Shown: positions 11,801 through 26,700, counted from the stretch's first letter. The stretch is DNA of 64,000 nucleotides from Pseudocercospora fijiensis CIRAD86 (GCF_000340215.1 NW_006921541.1:1151527-1215526); one strand, 5' to 3'. Notes: generated from the letters alone by a model not told the origin. Made by a program: numbers and translations.

Positions 11801-14800
11801 AAGACCGGGCGATTTGAGCCTCTACCCGGCCTACTGGTGGGATGACGAAGAGGCTGATGACATTCTCGCTGCTTGCTACGAACCTCCACCGCAGGCAGCG
11901 AGGCAGCGGACATGATTCCATTCACCAGAGATGGGATGCTATGTGCTTTCAGTCCCAAAGTTCATGCGCTGTCAGGCGAGAGGATCCTTTCGGCCTTGGA
12001 AGCTGGGCGGATTCGGCAGTACCGGCTACCACAAGAAGAAGTGCTTGCGGCAGACGCCAGATCTTCGCTGTGACAGTCGTCATGGAACAGTGGTTGGTGC
12101 TTCTCCGGCCAGTTGAGTATCGAGAGGGACTGCTGGGTGTTCGCTTCTGTAGAGGCTATTATTGAGCTTTGCGCTCGCCCATTGCAAGCCACGTCGCTAT
12201 CACCGCCCTTACATTGGAGGCTCTCTGTCGTTAGGAAGATCTTTGACCCTTCCGGACCTGGCGGGGCTGACTCTGCAGCTCAGCGAGTGTATGGTGAAGC
12301 TTGGCATTCTCATTTGCGGTGAGCCCCGCCAGCTGAACCTCTGCACACCACGCGAGTTCGGCAGTAGTCAGGCACTACGGAGAATAATGAGAGCCAAGCA
12401 ATGAGACAGGCTGCCGCTACTGACATATACGTGCTGATTAGGCGGGCGATCAAGACGCGAAGTCAAGCGAGAGTTCGTCTGGAGGCAAACTAGCAAAGTA
12501 GCTACCGCTAGAACGTCCTCGCGAAGTTGCTATTACATCACCCCTGTCACAGCGGAGAATCTTGGCTTCCCAATCCATCCAGCTCCCGGCTCCTGTTCTT
12601 ATTCAATGTCACTGTCGATAGTGCTTCGCCTGCGGGAACAATGGCGCCTGGGCGGCGCGACGACGTCGTGCCCTGGAATGGCTGCCGCTGGTGACATGCC
12701 ATACGTACGGTATGGTGGTGTATTGTATTCGGCAACGGTGACCATTCTGAATTCACGATGATACCGCCGAGACGGCCCGACGTTGTGGGCCTCAACGTCT
12801 TCAATCTAAAATGCCACGACATCACCACTGGAGTGATGATGCCTACACATGCCCTCGATGCGACCAATCACACCCCGGGGCTGACAACTCACGATCACGG
12901 TCGGATGCGAGCTGCCGCTGTCAAAAATGCGAACTGCTTTGAGCCTCTGATTGCGACATGTCCCACCCGATATGCTGCGACTAGAGAATGCAACGAGGAT
13001 CTTGAGCGTACAGTAACCCGTACTTCGGCCGGGTGCTCTTGTGCGACACAGCACGAAGTCAGACACGTTAGCTGGGTGGAATTTCGCGTGGAATGGACCA
13101 TTGCCCTGGGCAGGATGGTGTCCCACAAGGCACGTTATCGGCGCAATACCCACAGTCTTGGAATCAGCGACGCCGTAGCCCGAGCTGGCTGCCTGAGCTG
13201 AGCATATCCTCCTCCTTCTGGGGCATGGGAAACGATGACCGCGCAGCCAAGACGTACCAGCTTTCGTGGTAGGGATTCACTGCGGGCATTTTCCAGAACG
13301 ACTTGGGACTGCCAAATCCTCAATGCATAATGCAGTGAGGTGGATCTGATCCAGTCTCAACTTCTCATTCCCGTACAGCTACCATCAGGCCTTCAGCCCT
13401 ATGATAGCAAGACTCGCTGACATGCATTCTATTCGCCTTGCTTTGCTAATGGTCCACGGGTGAGATGCTGATTCAGAATCAATGAATCGGAGATTGAAGC
13501 ACCAATTGCATCATTTTCAACCAACCGCAACCCTCTTTCCCTGCGACATTGGCAGGTCTGATACAACCTTCTCATTCACCTTGCATTCATCGCTGATGCT
13601 GGCCCAACTCAGGTCTACGATATGCTTGCTTGTCAGAACTGTTATCTCCATACTCATATGCATACTGCACCTTCGGACAAAAGCGCATTTGTCCGTATCA
13701 CTCTTACGACGGAGAACAGCAATACGTCGCATGATGTAGGTTCCGTCAGAGTCTTGAACATCGCTGATTCGCGGCCAACGTACAGCATCAGCTGTCCACT
13801 ACATGCTTGATGTTCGCCTGCAGCACTGATGTGATAGTCATCGGAACGTTAGTGCCTGACTCGACAAGTGAACTGACTTCTTCTGGAAAACACACACTTC
13901 GACACATTCCGATCCAAGGCCGTTATTACAGATAGCTACGACATTTTTGATAGACTGCCGATCGATAAGCGACTGGCGCGCGTATAATTCCTGCAATGCC
14001 GCTTCCCGCAAGCCACATGCGCAGGGCCTGCGTGAAGAAAGATACGGACCAATTGCTACGGGCTTGGAGCAACCCCACTACATGTACAGAGAGCCGCGAT
14101 GACAATCGCAACGGGAAGATGATCCTGTGAGAGATGCGGAGAATGACCAACCTCCGTCCTCATTCGCGAATCTCTCAGCTTTGAAGACCAATTGAGTTCA
14201 GAGCCGAAAGCCGTATGTCAGACGAACTTGTCCGACGCACATGTACACCAGTACACCCGCCAGCCACCGAACGGGTGGTCAAGCATCGCTAGAGGCTATC
14301 GTGACGACGTTGTCTGATCAGATTTTGCATGTTCATTGCACAGGACTGGCAAGAACAGCACAGGAAGCGGTGAAGTCTAACATCAAATTACGCATACAGG
14401 CCAAGCAAAGCTGAATGTTGCTTTTGAGACTGCGATGGGCACTGTCACATACGCACGATAGCAGCTATTGCAGGATTCATCAGATATCGATATTCACCGC
14501 TGAATTCCATCTTGGCAAAGCCTCGTCTTGAACATCACGCAGTTGAGCGATGTCGCTCGTCTACTCGGAAATGATCTGAAGGTGTTCCGAGTCCCATGGC
14601 AGAACCTCTCGCATCCATTGCATCTCAACGCGGCAACACTCCTGCATTGACGCAGCTCGCCGGTATCTCCATCACATGTCTGCTTCGGACTTCTTTCAGC
14701 CAACACGCAGCCGTTCCGGACATTTCTCAAGCTCAAAGCGTTACAGAACTCGTAGCCCTAGTCTCAAAAAGCGTTTCATCCTCCTCCAAGTCGCCACGCA

Positions 14801-16996
14801 GGCCTTGAAATCTGGTCCCTGCCTTAGACATGCGCTGTCAACTGCACGTCAAACAAACATCATCCTGTAAAATTTACACCTCTACACCACAGCACCTTTT
14901 TCCAACCTGATCTTGCGATGAATTGCGTCTTTCTCTTCGAAGATTATAGAGCGAGCGGTTGGTGCCGATATCCGTGTGTCGTCTGATATTGCTTGTTCGA
15001 AGAACATGAAACTTGTGCCGGGGGTGAAAGGGGGGGGGGGCATTCATGGTATTACCCAGTTCACAACGCGGATAATTATTTTTTTCTGCACCGCACTTCA
15101 TATATTTTTCCGAACGTCAGCCATGCTATTGTTTCATTCTGATATTCGTGCGTTAGAATATGATAATTCGCTGAAACGTGAGCCGGTTGTGCATATCTTT
15201 CAACAGAGTAGCAGGGTCAGCTCCGCATATTTCCCCCTCCGCCTTACTTACTTACCCTTACTACGACGGGGCAGGCAGGTTGGAGGAGAAATGTTTGCAG
15301 CATGACAGTCATCTGATGTGACGAAGGATTCAGAGACTTTTGAGAAAATGCTGGTGTTGCTGTCCTCGAGAAAGTTTTACGGTTGAGTCGGCATTGCTGA
15401 AGCATGTCACATGGCCTGGTACCTACCGACCTCCTGAGTCGTAGGACGTTTCTGCAACGGACGGTGGTCTGTGAGCGAGCTGGCTGGCTCTGAGTTCGTT
15501 GCGCCATTCTGGGCGTCACCATCCATGAGCGGCAGTAAAGCAGCGTATCGCCACGCGAAGAAGGGTAATTTGCCATATCCATCTCAACGTGTGCCAGTCC
15601 CTTGGAATCGAAACAAAATTCCCGCCGCTGATGTCCATGATGTAAAGATCGAGATTTTCCCTATTGTTCGAAGCATGCGTCAACGTATCTCCAACCGTTG
15701 GAAGAAAGGCCAAAGTGCCGAAATCCTTCATGATGCTGCGCCAGGATGGCTCTGGGGTTCAAAACTGTGATGAAGAACCTCGCAAACTTTGAAGAGCCAA
15801 GTCGCACGCATCCTGGTCTTGCTCGTGTCAGGGTCCCTGGAATTTCGTGCGTCTGCGATCTTCATTATAAACTTTTCTTGAGGATCCATCAGAGAGTGTA
15901 TTTTAGGGCAAGTTGAGGGCAATGTGCTGGAAAGCCAGCCACGCAAGATTCGTCATTCTCTCGATCTTTCGTATACGTATCGGCGTAATATGTCAGGCTG
16001 CGCAAAGGTAAGCAACCACAATCTGCAATATGCGAACATACCCGTAGCCTCGTAGCCAAGAAACGAAGGGGCTTGGCCAAGTATCGGAAGTGGACATTGC
16101 AACAATGCAAATGGTTGTCAGAACGATGATAGCGTATCTGCTGCCACCAGCTTGAGCGACAGCTGAGGTGGGAGTTCTGGAACAGGAAGTAAGTCCGCTC
16201 TTGCGAGCTCAAAGTGAAGTCTGAGGTTGATCCAGCCGGCAAAGTTTGCCGGAGACTTGAAGGGACTTGACTAGGTCGAGAGAATTTGCCAGGAGGCCTG
16301 AAAACTCTATTTATCAAGCCCGATTCTTTGCTTTAAGCATATCGCAACGGCTAGGGAGGCTGGCAGGTTGGTGTGGCTGGTGCCAAGATCAGGCTGGGTA
16401 CCCTGTTTAGAGTTCACGACACCAGTCATCCATACCACGCTGTCTCGATCTTGAGACATGAGGCGTGCAACGGATGTCGCGGCGGGGAGCTTGAAACAAT
16501 TTGAGCGACATTTGCGCTGGCAACAACCCAGACTTGGAGCATTATTCTGTGGCTGGTGTTAAGGCCTCAGGGAGTCCCCAGCATATTATCTTGACCCTGT
16601 CCCATGCCGACATAACGTCAGCGAGGATGCTGCCATGTCTGGATGACGCCTGTATATCCGGAGAATTGGAAGCCATGTCCAGGCACTGACAGCTCCAGCG
16701 CAGCAGGCTGACCTGAAACGCCCTGTATGTACAACACAGCATTTCTCCTAGAGCCATTCTCGCCGACACGGATATCGGTTAACTCTACAACATCAGCTCT
16801 TGCTTCTCTCGCTATAGGCAAGCTGACACCACAGCAAGGGAGCTTCAGAGTCGAGTTTGATGCGTGACTCGGTCTTAAGAGGACCACGGCTTGCCGGCTT
16901 CACAAGAATATTCTCGGCGATGGGCGCAGCGAATTATGAAACGCAACATGGTTTCATCGACGAAGAACTTGACATCCAGAAACCAAGGACGGGAAA

Positions 16997-17392
16997 TCAA
17001 CTGCCAAAGCGGCAGACGCCATGATGGTGCTCTTCGACGCAATCAAGAAGAGAGTCGTGATCGTGACATACAGTACTCGGAAGTCGGCACGATACCGGCC
17101 ATACGGTCGTTGATTTTCGTACAAGGGTTGGGCTGCCACGCCACGATGCGGTGTGCTCGATCATTATTGAGGCCGCTCGAGCACCGACATCGATGTGTAA
17201 TTCCTGCAGCGCTTCGTCTGGGAGCGTATACAGGCCTCGCTTGATCGATCCGGCGGCCGATTTGACTTCAAAGTGAGGAGCGGAGGGGCAATCATTCCAA
17301 CAATGAGGTATGGAAGGCTTGCCAGTGTTCGTCCATTCGGGGATTAAGCTGTTCGGAAGCTTTCGATTGCCGTCCAGGTTCATGGAAAACAT
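16997..17392 (-). pseudogene. Possible decayed coding fragment, family unknown
   Basis: A 131-codon minus-strand ORF that looks more codon-like than its neighbours. Around 17,178-17,201 it reads HIDVGARAAS. A related peptide, HIDLGARLVENNISIE, is read on the minus strand around 18,036-18,086, and GARLVENNISIE is read on the plus strand at 18,134-18,169. This suggests relics of one duplicated sequence. I do not recognise the protein, and chance cannot be excluded. Confidence 0.2.
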
Positions 17393-18035
17393 GCTTGGCC
17401 CGGCAAGACGTCACTTGATGACTGTCAAGTGCCATTGCTCCTCCGCGCAGGATCTATATCCTCGAGCATTTCAGTATATGCAGGTGCTCATGCGAGAAAA
17501 ATTGAGACGTCTGAATCGGAGCTGTGGATGTGGTCGGCATGGGACTTCGGCAGGGGTGAAGTGAGTGGAAAACCTGTTTTGACAGTGTTTCGCTGTCACC
17601 CAACCGAACGGTGCTGAAGCTCTCCGTACGCCCAGGCTACGAACAGGATCGAGGAGGCTGGATGTGATCCAGCACGACAGTTTGAAATTTTCATGCTCGC
17701 TGCTCGGTATGCTTGGGCTCCTGGTTTGACAGCACGCTTCTCGCCCACTTTAAAAGTCCTTGTGAGTTCTGCAGCCTTTTCATGTCCTCGGATTATGATG
17801 CTGATGGCGCTTCTGTGTATCCCAGGCACGGGGATTCGACGGCACTGGAGCTGCTGTTCTGATCCGGACTCGATTTCCCATACTGTACATTCGTTGTGAG
17901 TGAGCGGCTTTTGCTGCGGGCAGCGGCCTATCTTTAGCCGAGCAATTGTCCTGTTGGCAGACCGGTGGCTGGTAGGCAGAAGCGCAATGAAGCCGGCCAC
18001 AGCGTCGCTCGGTCTTCCGGCAAGACATCGGCATC

Positions 18036-18167
18036 TCGATGCTGATATTGTTCTCCACCAGACGAGCACCCAAATCGATGTGTAATCACGCCACTGCGGT
18101 ATTCGCGATATGTGCACGACTGCCGCTGAAGCGGTGCTCGTCTTGTGGAGAACAATATCAGCATCGA
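18036..18167. repeat. Inverted repeat, 34-bp arms, 64-bp spacer
   Basis: The arm at 18,036-18,069 and the reverse complement of 18,134-18,167 match at 33 of 34 positions. The spacer (18,070-18,133) begins with a segment resembling 17,178-17,201: 22 of 24 bases match when compared with 18,063-18,086. Both arms can be read as the same short peptide on opposite strands. It may be a relic of an inverted duplication, or may form a stem-loop in DNA or RNA. Confidence 0.75.
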
Positions 18168-20734
18168 GTTCGAACTGCGCCGTTAGGTTGAGCTGCACGC
18201 AGCTGCTTCAGATTCGTCTCGAACACGAAGTGGCCCACATTCAACGGGTTCTGCAAGACACGGAAGAAGATTGGACTATCGTTTCGCAAATTCTTGAGTG
18301 TGTATTCTTGGTGACAGGGTGCAAGGATGCAAGGTGCTTGGCGGCGGGCGCTGAGAAGCGGTCACCAGTGATTTTGGAAAGGTGAATCTCACACTCGCTG
18401 CCAAGACTATGAAGCCAAGATTGGCTGCTCAGTTCAGCTCATTGACAAGGGCATATCAGAGCTGAAGATTACCCCGAGGCTGCAGAGGCTGTACTGTAGC
18501 GAGAATCTGCGTCGGACCGAAGGCCGCAGTGTTCACATGAACGCAGCAGTCGTGCAACACACGTGAACCCGAACCAGGGGAGAGATAGTGTAGCGTGAGT
18601 AGCAGTGGGTCCTGATTAGAGACCGGTGTCTAGCAGCACCATCGTGTCCGCCAAGGATCATGGGCACATGATGTGATGGAAAAGCCGTCGCTGGAGAGAA
18701 TGTGCATTGCACTGCACTGTGTTGAGAAGTTGCGCCGGATCTCTCAGCTGCCGAGCAGTCAAGTCGGCGTTTAGAACTATTGCGGAGCTTGGACAGTGAT
18801 AAGTGGCATGTTGTCAGCAATTGACGACTTTGCTGACCTTACTTGGTCGCTACAGGCACGAGCGACGCTCCTCATAACAATTGTGCAGAGTTTGCGTTTT
18901 GAGATATAGTCGAACGATAGGGGTCTGAGGCATTCGGAATGAGCATCAGGATGCCCCGTCGCGTGGCAGGTGCTAGCTACCGTACAGTACTGTTCATCTC
19001 AGCAGGAGAAAGGCACGGCGCTTGAAATGAGCGCAACCTCTCCCCTTCTCACATGTCGCTCATGCGGCTCTGCTCTCGCGGTGCGTGCAGAGAGGCTTGT
19101 TCCACTGCAGTCGGAATCATCCTTACAGCACATCGCATGCGGTCTATGTATATGCATGGCCACCTCCTGCTTTCCTCACGCTCTTCTTGCAGACTTTCTT
19201 CATTTCACGTGGCTCTTAGCGTCGATCGGCATCTCGGGTCTTCTCACTATGCTCTATCTGGTGTGGTGTATCGACGAAGTGTTGCGCAAGGAGTGTAGTG
19301 TGGTTCAGGTGTGGGTCTTGTCGCGTGCTTGTCCGATATCGAATGATGATGGTAGGATGGGAAAGACGACTTGCGCTGTGCAGGAAGGGGCTGAGATGGG
19401 ATGGATAGATGCATGGCTGGCGACACGCATAGCCAGCCATTCGAGGCTGAGATAAGCAATGATGACCGGGCGGGTGTTGCCGATGCCTGCTTATTCATGC
19501 CGCAACTTCTGGCCTCGCTTGTTTCCTTTCCGCTGCAAGCTTGACTCCTTGAATAGAACCTGCGTTACCGGGCCGATCAATCAGGGCATCATAGATCCTA
19601 TGTATGTACGTGGTTTTCGCGGTTGACTGCCACCGACAGACTGGTCTTCTTCGTGCCCAGACGGGCGGCACGAGAATGGCACGCGCTGACGAGACACAGC
19701 ATCTGAAGCGGTGACCATACCAGATCAGGCGCTGTGCAACGGTCAGCAGCGCCTACGCACGCATCGAAGACGAAGACAAAAATGGGTCATACGCGATTGT
19801 TCTGTCCGCCACGTGTGGTGGCGTCCGAATAAGCAGCAGCCACCGCCGGGCAGCTGCACATTAGAATATTCTTCGGGCGTGCAGAAGGCTGTGCGGCTCG
19901 TTGCAACTTGCTGCGGCCACGCCATCGACACCGCTGACTGAGGCGGCTTCGGCGTATGGGTGGCCTATTCACCACCACTTCCCCATCGGGACGGCCGTCA
20001 TTCCTTCCATACGCGGCGCGGTTGGCGAAGCCGTTGGTCTTGCACGGGCGTCATGGAGAGCCGAACTTGGTGACTTCATCTGCATCCTGCCCGCCACAGA
20101 CACCACGCTACGCTGCCAGCCCGCCAAACGTCCCTATCAATAGCCACACCGTCTGCCTCACTGCTTATCCTCTGCGCCGGGTAGCAAATCCTCTGCGCGA
20201 TTGCGCCGTCCGGCCGTGGAGCTTAGCCTCTGATTCCAGATGAACGTCAAACTGCTCTTTTTGGACAGAGAAGCACCATGGATGCAGCCCCCGAGTCCTG
20301 GCGCAGATCCGCTCCCGCACGCCTGTCCTGAAGCATCGTGCGCACCAAGACCCCTGGTCTATCAATGGAACGCGCACTGTGATACATAACGCTGCCCCGT
20401 ACCCTCCAAGAGGGAACCCTCCTTCTCCCCCTCCATCTTCCTTTGCTTTGGTCAGTCTAGCCACCTGCCCAGCAATACCCTTTCCTTTTTCATCTTTCAT
20501 CTTATACACCATCTGCTGTTACCCACCGCCACAGTCCATCTCCTCTAATCGAAGTCCTTCGCCCGAAGACTCCTCCATACAAACACCAACCCCGTGACTA
20601 GCCACCACGGTCGTGTCGAGAAAGTCTCCTGCTCAATCGAACTCTCAGCAACTCGACCACGGATCAGCTTGATACATAAATCACCTAATCATCGAATCCC
20701 GAACAATAACGATCGAATCACGAACTTCGCGAAC

Positions 20735-23700
20735 ATGTCGAACATCTTACTCTTCGGCGATCAGACCGCCGAGCAATACCCTCTCCTGAGAAAGGTAGCT
20801 CTTCACAAGGACAACGTTCTGGTTCACAACTTTGTACAGCGCTGTGCACTTGCTCTCCGCGAGGAAGCACGCGCTCTGCCACGCACCCAGCGAGTGTTGA
20901 TTCCGGATTTCCTTACTCTCAACAACCTGATCGAAGCCTACTACCAGAAGGGTGACAAGCTTCCAGCGCTCGAGTCGGCTTTGGTGACAATCGCTCAGCT
21001 TGGGCATTACATTGGATACTTCTCTGAGCACCCAAGCGAGCTTCCAGCTGCCTCGAACACCCGTGTGCTCGGTCTTTGCACTGGTCTCCTTGCAGCCGCT
21101 GCAGTAGTCTCATCCAAGACCATTGATGAACTCGTGGGTCTTGGTGTTGATTTCGTTAGAATCGCCTTCCGCTCTGGTGCTGCTGTTGATCGAGTGCGAT
21201 CCGTCCTCGGCCAGACTGGCGAGGACAAGGAGCCGTGGTCTACCATTGTGACCGGGATCGACGGGGCCAGCGCCAAGAAGGCTCTCGATGCTTTCCACAA
21301 AGAGAAGGGCATTCCACAGTCCAACCAGGCATACGTCAGCGCTGTTTCCGTCATGGCCATTACAGTCTCTGGACCTCCAACCACACTCGAGCACTTTTTC
21401 CAACAGGGCCCGCTCTCTCAGAACAACCGCGTTCCAATACCGATTCATGGACCATATCACGCCGAGCACCTCTACAACGATGCCGATATCGAGCGTCTTC
21501 TCTCTGGCAAGATTGCCCGTGAGCTGCGAAGCCACACCCCAGCCTCCCTCGTCCACTCCGCGGCGACTGGCAAGCCGATCGTTGCGGAGAACTCCTACGA
21601 GCTCGCCAAGCTTGCTCTCGGTGAGATGCTCCAGCGCCCAGTTCGATGGGACTACCTGCTCGAAGAGACGGTCTCCCAGATGGCTGCTAGCAAGCAGGGC
21701 GCCAAAATCTACGCTATGGGTGTCAGCAACACCGCCAACAGTCTGGTCTCTGCTCTCAAGGTCGGCGGTCAAACCAACGTGTCCGTCGTCGACCAGTCCG
21801 CGTTCGTGGAGCAGCAAGGCTACAACGGCCGTACTCAGAACGATAAGATTGCCATCGTTGGTATGGCTGGTCGCTACCCCAACTCTGCAAACCACGAGGC
21901 TCTCTGGGATCTGCTCATGAAGGGTCTCGATGTGCACCGCAAGGTCCCAGCTGATCGTTTTGACGCTGATGCTCACTGCGATCCATCTGGCAAGGGCAAG
22001 AACAAGTCGCACACTCCATTTGGCTGCTTCATCGACGAGCCAGGTCTTTTCGATCCACGATTCTTCAACATGTCGCCTCGTGAGGCTGCTCAGACCGATC
22101 CTATGGGTCGTCTGGCGCTAGTCACTGCTTACGAAGCACTTGAAATGTCTGGATACGTGCCAAACCGCACTCCTTCGACCAAGCTCCACCGTATTGGTAC
22201 TTTCTACGGTCAAACGTCTGACGATTGGCGTGAGATCAACGCTGCCGAGAATGTCGACACTTACTTCATCACTGGTGGCGTGCGTGCCTTTGCTCCAGGC
22301 CGCATTAACTACTACTTCAAGTTCTCCGGTCCTTCGTACTCTGTCGATACTGCTTGCTCGTCTTCGCTCGCCGCTATTCAGCTTGCCTGCACTTCTCTGT
22401 GGGCCGGTGACTGCGACACTGCCTGCGCTGGTGGTCTCAACGTTTTGACCAACCCAGACATTTTCTCTGGTCTCTCAAAGGGTCAGTTCTTGTCCAAGAC
22501 TGGATCTTGCAAGACCTACGACAACGCTGCTGACGGTTACTGCCGTGGTGATGCTTGCGGTACTGTCATCCTCAAGCGTTACCAGGATGCTATCGCCGAC
22601 AAGGACAACATTCTCGGCTGCATTCTCGGCGCCGCTACCAACCACTCTGCTGAGGCTGTCTCCATTACCCACCCACACGCTGGTGCACAGGAGTTCCTTT
22701 ACAAGCAGGTCCTGGCCAACGCTGGTGTTGACGCTCACGAAATCAGCTACGTCGAGATGCACGGAACTGGTACTCAAGCTGGTGACGGCATTGAGATGAC
22801 CTCTGTCACCAATGTCTTCGCTCCACGCCACCGCCAGCGTCGCCCAGAGCAGACTGTCCACCTCGGTGCCATTAAGGCGAATGTCGGTCACGCTGAGGCT
22901 GCTTCCGGTATCAACTCGCTGCACAAGGTGCTTCTCATGATGAAGCATGACAAGATCCCAGCCAACGTTGGTATTAAGGGCGAGATGAACAAGACTTTCC
23001 CGGCTGATCTCAAGGACCGCAATGTCCACATCTCCCGCGATGCGGTTTCCTGGCCACGAAAGGGTGCCGAGCCAAGGAAGGTTTTCCTCAACAACTTCTC
23101 TGCTGCCGGTGGTAACACTGCGCTGCTCATCGAGGACGGACCTATTCGCGAGGCTCCAGGTGCAGTCGACCCACGTAGCACTCTCCCAGTCACCGTCACT
23201 GCTCGCTCGATTGCGTCTCTCAAGCGCAACTTGGTCAACCTCCAGCAATACATGATCGAGAACCCAGGAACTACCGCTACCTCCTTCTCATACACGACCA
23301 CTGCCCGTCGTATCCAGCACAATTACCGCGTTGCCTTCCCATTGGCCGACATCAATAAGGTCATTGACTCTCTTCAGGCTCAGGTCAAGGAGTCGTACAA
23401 CCCGGTGCCGATGGCTGCAACCAAGACCGCTTTCTGCTTTACTGGCCAGGGCTCCCAATACACTGGTCTCGGCCAGAAGCTTTACCAAGACCTCAAGAGC
23501 TTCCGTGACGACATCAACCAGCTCGACCAGCTCGCACGCATCCAGGGCCTGCCATCCTTCCTCGAGCTCCTTGACGGCACTGACGTCCAGACTCTGTCGC
23601 CCGTCAAGGTGCAGCTTGGAATGGCCTGCATCCAAGTCGCTCTTGCTCGCATGTGGTCTTCCTGGGGCATCACCCCAACAGCAGTCATTGGTCACAGCTT

Positions 23701-26700
23701 GGGTGAATACGCCGCTCTTCACGTCGCAGGTGTCATTTCTGCCGCCGACATGGTTCTCCTTGTTGGTCGCCGTGCTGAGCTCCTGGTCCGCGACTGCACT
23801 CCACACACTCACGGTATGCTTGCAGTCAAGGGCAGCGCTGAGGCTATCCGCGCGACTCTGGGTGGCAAGATGACCGAGATTGCTTGCATCAACGGCCCAG
23901 AAGAGACTGTCCTCTGCGGCAGCGGCGATGTTGTCGCTTCAGCCAACGAGACCCTCACTCAGCGTGGCTTCAAGGCTACCAAGCTGAACGTGCCATTTGC
24001 CTTCCACTCTGCTCAGGTCGACCCAATTCTTGACCAGTTCAAGAGGATCGCATCTTCAGTCACCTTCAACAAGCCGACCGTCCCAGTTCTCTCTCCTCTT
24101 GCTGGTGAGATCATCCGCGAAGCTGGCATCATCGGTCCTGACTACTTGGCTCGCCACGCTCGTGAGACTGTCAATTTCTGGACCGCTCTTACCAGTGGCC
24201 AGAAGGCCAAGGTCTTTGATGAGAAGACCGCTTGGCTTGAGGTCGGCGCTCACCCAGTCTGCTCCGGCATGGTCAAGGCCTCTATCGGCGCCACCGTCAC
24301 CGCTCCATCTCTCCGCCGTGGCGAGGATGCCTGGAAGACCATTGCTACTAGCATTTGCCAACTCTTCATCGCCGGTGTCTACATCAACTTTGATGAATTC
24401 CACCGCGAGTTCAACGATGCTCAGGAGCTTCTCCAGCTTCCGACCTACTCCTTCGACAACAAGAAGTACTGGCTCGACTACCACAACAACTGGACCCTCC
24501 GCAAGGGTGAGCCCGCAGAAGTCAGGGAGGTCGTTGTTGAGAAGGCTGTTGCTCAACCAGTCCCAGCTGTTGAGATCCCAGCCAAGCGCCTCTCAACCTC
24601 TTGCCAGAAGGTCATCAGCGAGGAGTTCACTGATAACCAGGCCAAGGTCGTCATCCGCTCCAGCTTGGCCGATTCAAAGCTTTATCCAGTCGTTTGCGGC
24701 CATATGGTCAACAATGCTGCTCTCTGCCCATCTTCGCTCTACGCTGACATGGCATTGACTGTTGGTGACTACATCTGGAAGGAGATGCGCCCAGGCACCG
24801 AGGCTCCTGGCATTAACGTCTGCAACATGGAGGTTCCAAAGCCCTTGATTGCTCAGATTCCTCAACCAGCTCAGGGACAGCACATCGAGCTCGAGGCCAA
24901 CGCCGACTTGGAGCAGGGCATTGTCAAGCTCCAGTTCCGCAGCGTACAGCCGGATGGCAAGAAGATCCTTGACCACGCTCACTGCATTGTTCGCTTCGAG
25001 GAGAAGGCTGCTTGGAGAGACGAATGGGCCCGCTACAACTTCATGGTCAAGGCACAGATTGATCTGCTCACTGCTAAGACTATGAACGGTGGTGCTCACA
25101 AGGTGCAGCGTGGCATGGCTTACAAGCTCTTCAAGGCTCTGGTCAATTACGAAGGCAAGTACCGCGCCATGTCTGAGGTTGTCCTCGATGGCCAGAACAC
25201 CGAAGCCTCTGCCACTCTCGACTTCCCAACCAAGCCAGAGGATGGCGACTTCTACTGCCCACCATACCACATTGACGGATCTTGCCACATTTCTGGCTTT
25301 ATCGTCAACGCTTCTGATCTCCTCGACTCTGAGCAGAACGTCTACGTCTCTCATGGTTGGGGTGCCATGAAGTTCTCCAAACCACTCACTGCTGGCATGA
25401 AGCTCCGCAACTACGTTCGCATGTTGCCACAGCCAAACAACATCAGCAAGGGTGATGTCTACATTCTTGAGGGTGACGAGATCGTCGCTGTCTGCGAGGG
25501 CATCAAGTTCCAGCAGATTCCTCGCCGTGTCCTCAACACCTTCCTCCCACCAAACAAGGGCTCCGCTGCTCAGCCAGCCACTACTCCCGCTGCTCCAGTC
25601 AAGAGTACTCCAGTCCGCGCTGCAGTTCCAGCGGCGATCAAGGTAGCACCATCACCAGCAGCCGTTCGTGCTCCTGCACCTGCACCAATCAAAGTTGCTG
25701 CTCCAGCTCCAGTCGCCGCTCCCAAGGCTCCTAAGCCAAAGAAAGCTCCTGCTCCGAAGAAGGCACCTGGCGGACTCGTTGACAAGGTCATGAAGATCTT
25801 GGCTAAAGAGACAGAGGTCGACATGTCTGAGCTGGTCGATGATGCCCAATTCGAAAACCTTGGCGTCGACTCTCTCCTTTCGCTCACCATCTCTGCCATC
25901 TTCCGTGAGGAGCTCGACATGGAAATCAGCTCGTCTCTCTTCACCGATAACGCCACAGTGGGCGACATGAAGAAGTACTTCGCCCAGTTCGACAACGGTT
26001 CAGTCAGCAGCGCTTCTGAACCAGACGAGGACTCCGAGGACGAATCGATTCCAGCAACTGACATGCCAACTCCACTCGACATGCTCTCCACACCCGCATC
26101 TTCTGCCCCGTCCGTAGCCGCTTCTGACGCAGGCAAGCCAGAGCTCGACTCACCAGCCCGCGAGTCTCTCGCAGAGGTCGGTGACGTGTCCCTGGCTCGC
26201 CACGTCGTTGCTCAAGAGATGGGTGTCGACCTCTCCGAGATCAACGACGATGCAGAGTTGGCAGAACTTGGCATGGATTCGCTCATGAGCTTAACGATTC
26301 TTGGTGAGCTTAGAGAAAAGACGGGCGTCGATCTCCCATCCACATTCCTCTCATCGAACCCAACTATCAAGGACATTGAGAACGCTCTCGGTATGCGCCC
26401 CAAGGCCAAGGCCGCGGCTCCAGCACCAAGGCCCGCCGCAACACCTAAGACGACCGTTGTTGACATGAACAAGGTCTCCGCGCGGCTAGCCGAAATTAAC
26501 AAGACCGACATTTCCCGCTACCCACCAGCTACCTCCGTCCTGCTCCAGGGCAACGCCAAGGTCGCTACCAAGAAGCTCTTCTTCCTGCCTGATGGCTCTG
26601 GCTCTGCTACCTCGTATGTCTCGATCCCAAACCTCGGACCTGATGTTGCGGCTTATGGCCTCAACTGCCCATTCATGAAGGATCCCGAGCAATGGCAATG

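Larger units (their letters stand above)
8624..20734. other. 12 kb intergenic region between the regulator and PKS1
   Basis: No recognisable gene in 12.1 kb on either strand. The ORFs present (the longest about 320-335 codons, near 8.5-9.9 kb, mutually antisense) show no domain or plausible splicing. It must contain the divergent promoters and leaders of the regulator and PKS1. The last 400 bases before PKS1 are pyrimidine-rich (for example 20,400-20,590), as in many fungal leaders. A run of 11 G lies at 15,030-15,040. An inverted repeat (18,036-18,167) and a possible decayed coding fragment (16,997-17,392) are listed separately. Base composition is ordinary and shows no RIP. Confidence 0.5.

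Noticed and set aside
21110..22012. 300-codon minus-strand ORF inside PKS1
   Set aside because: It is antisense to conserved ketosynthase coding sequence; codon bias of the real gene opens the opposite frame. Other long ORFs within PKS1, the Mediator gene and the regulator gene are of the same kind.
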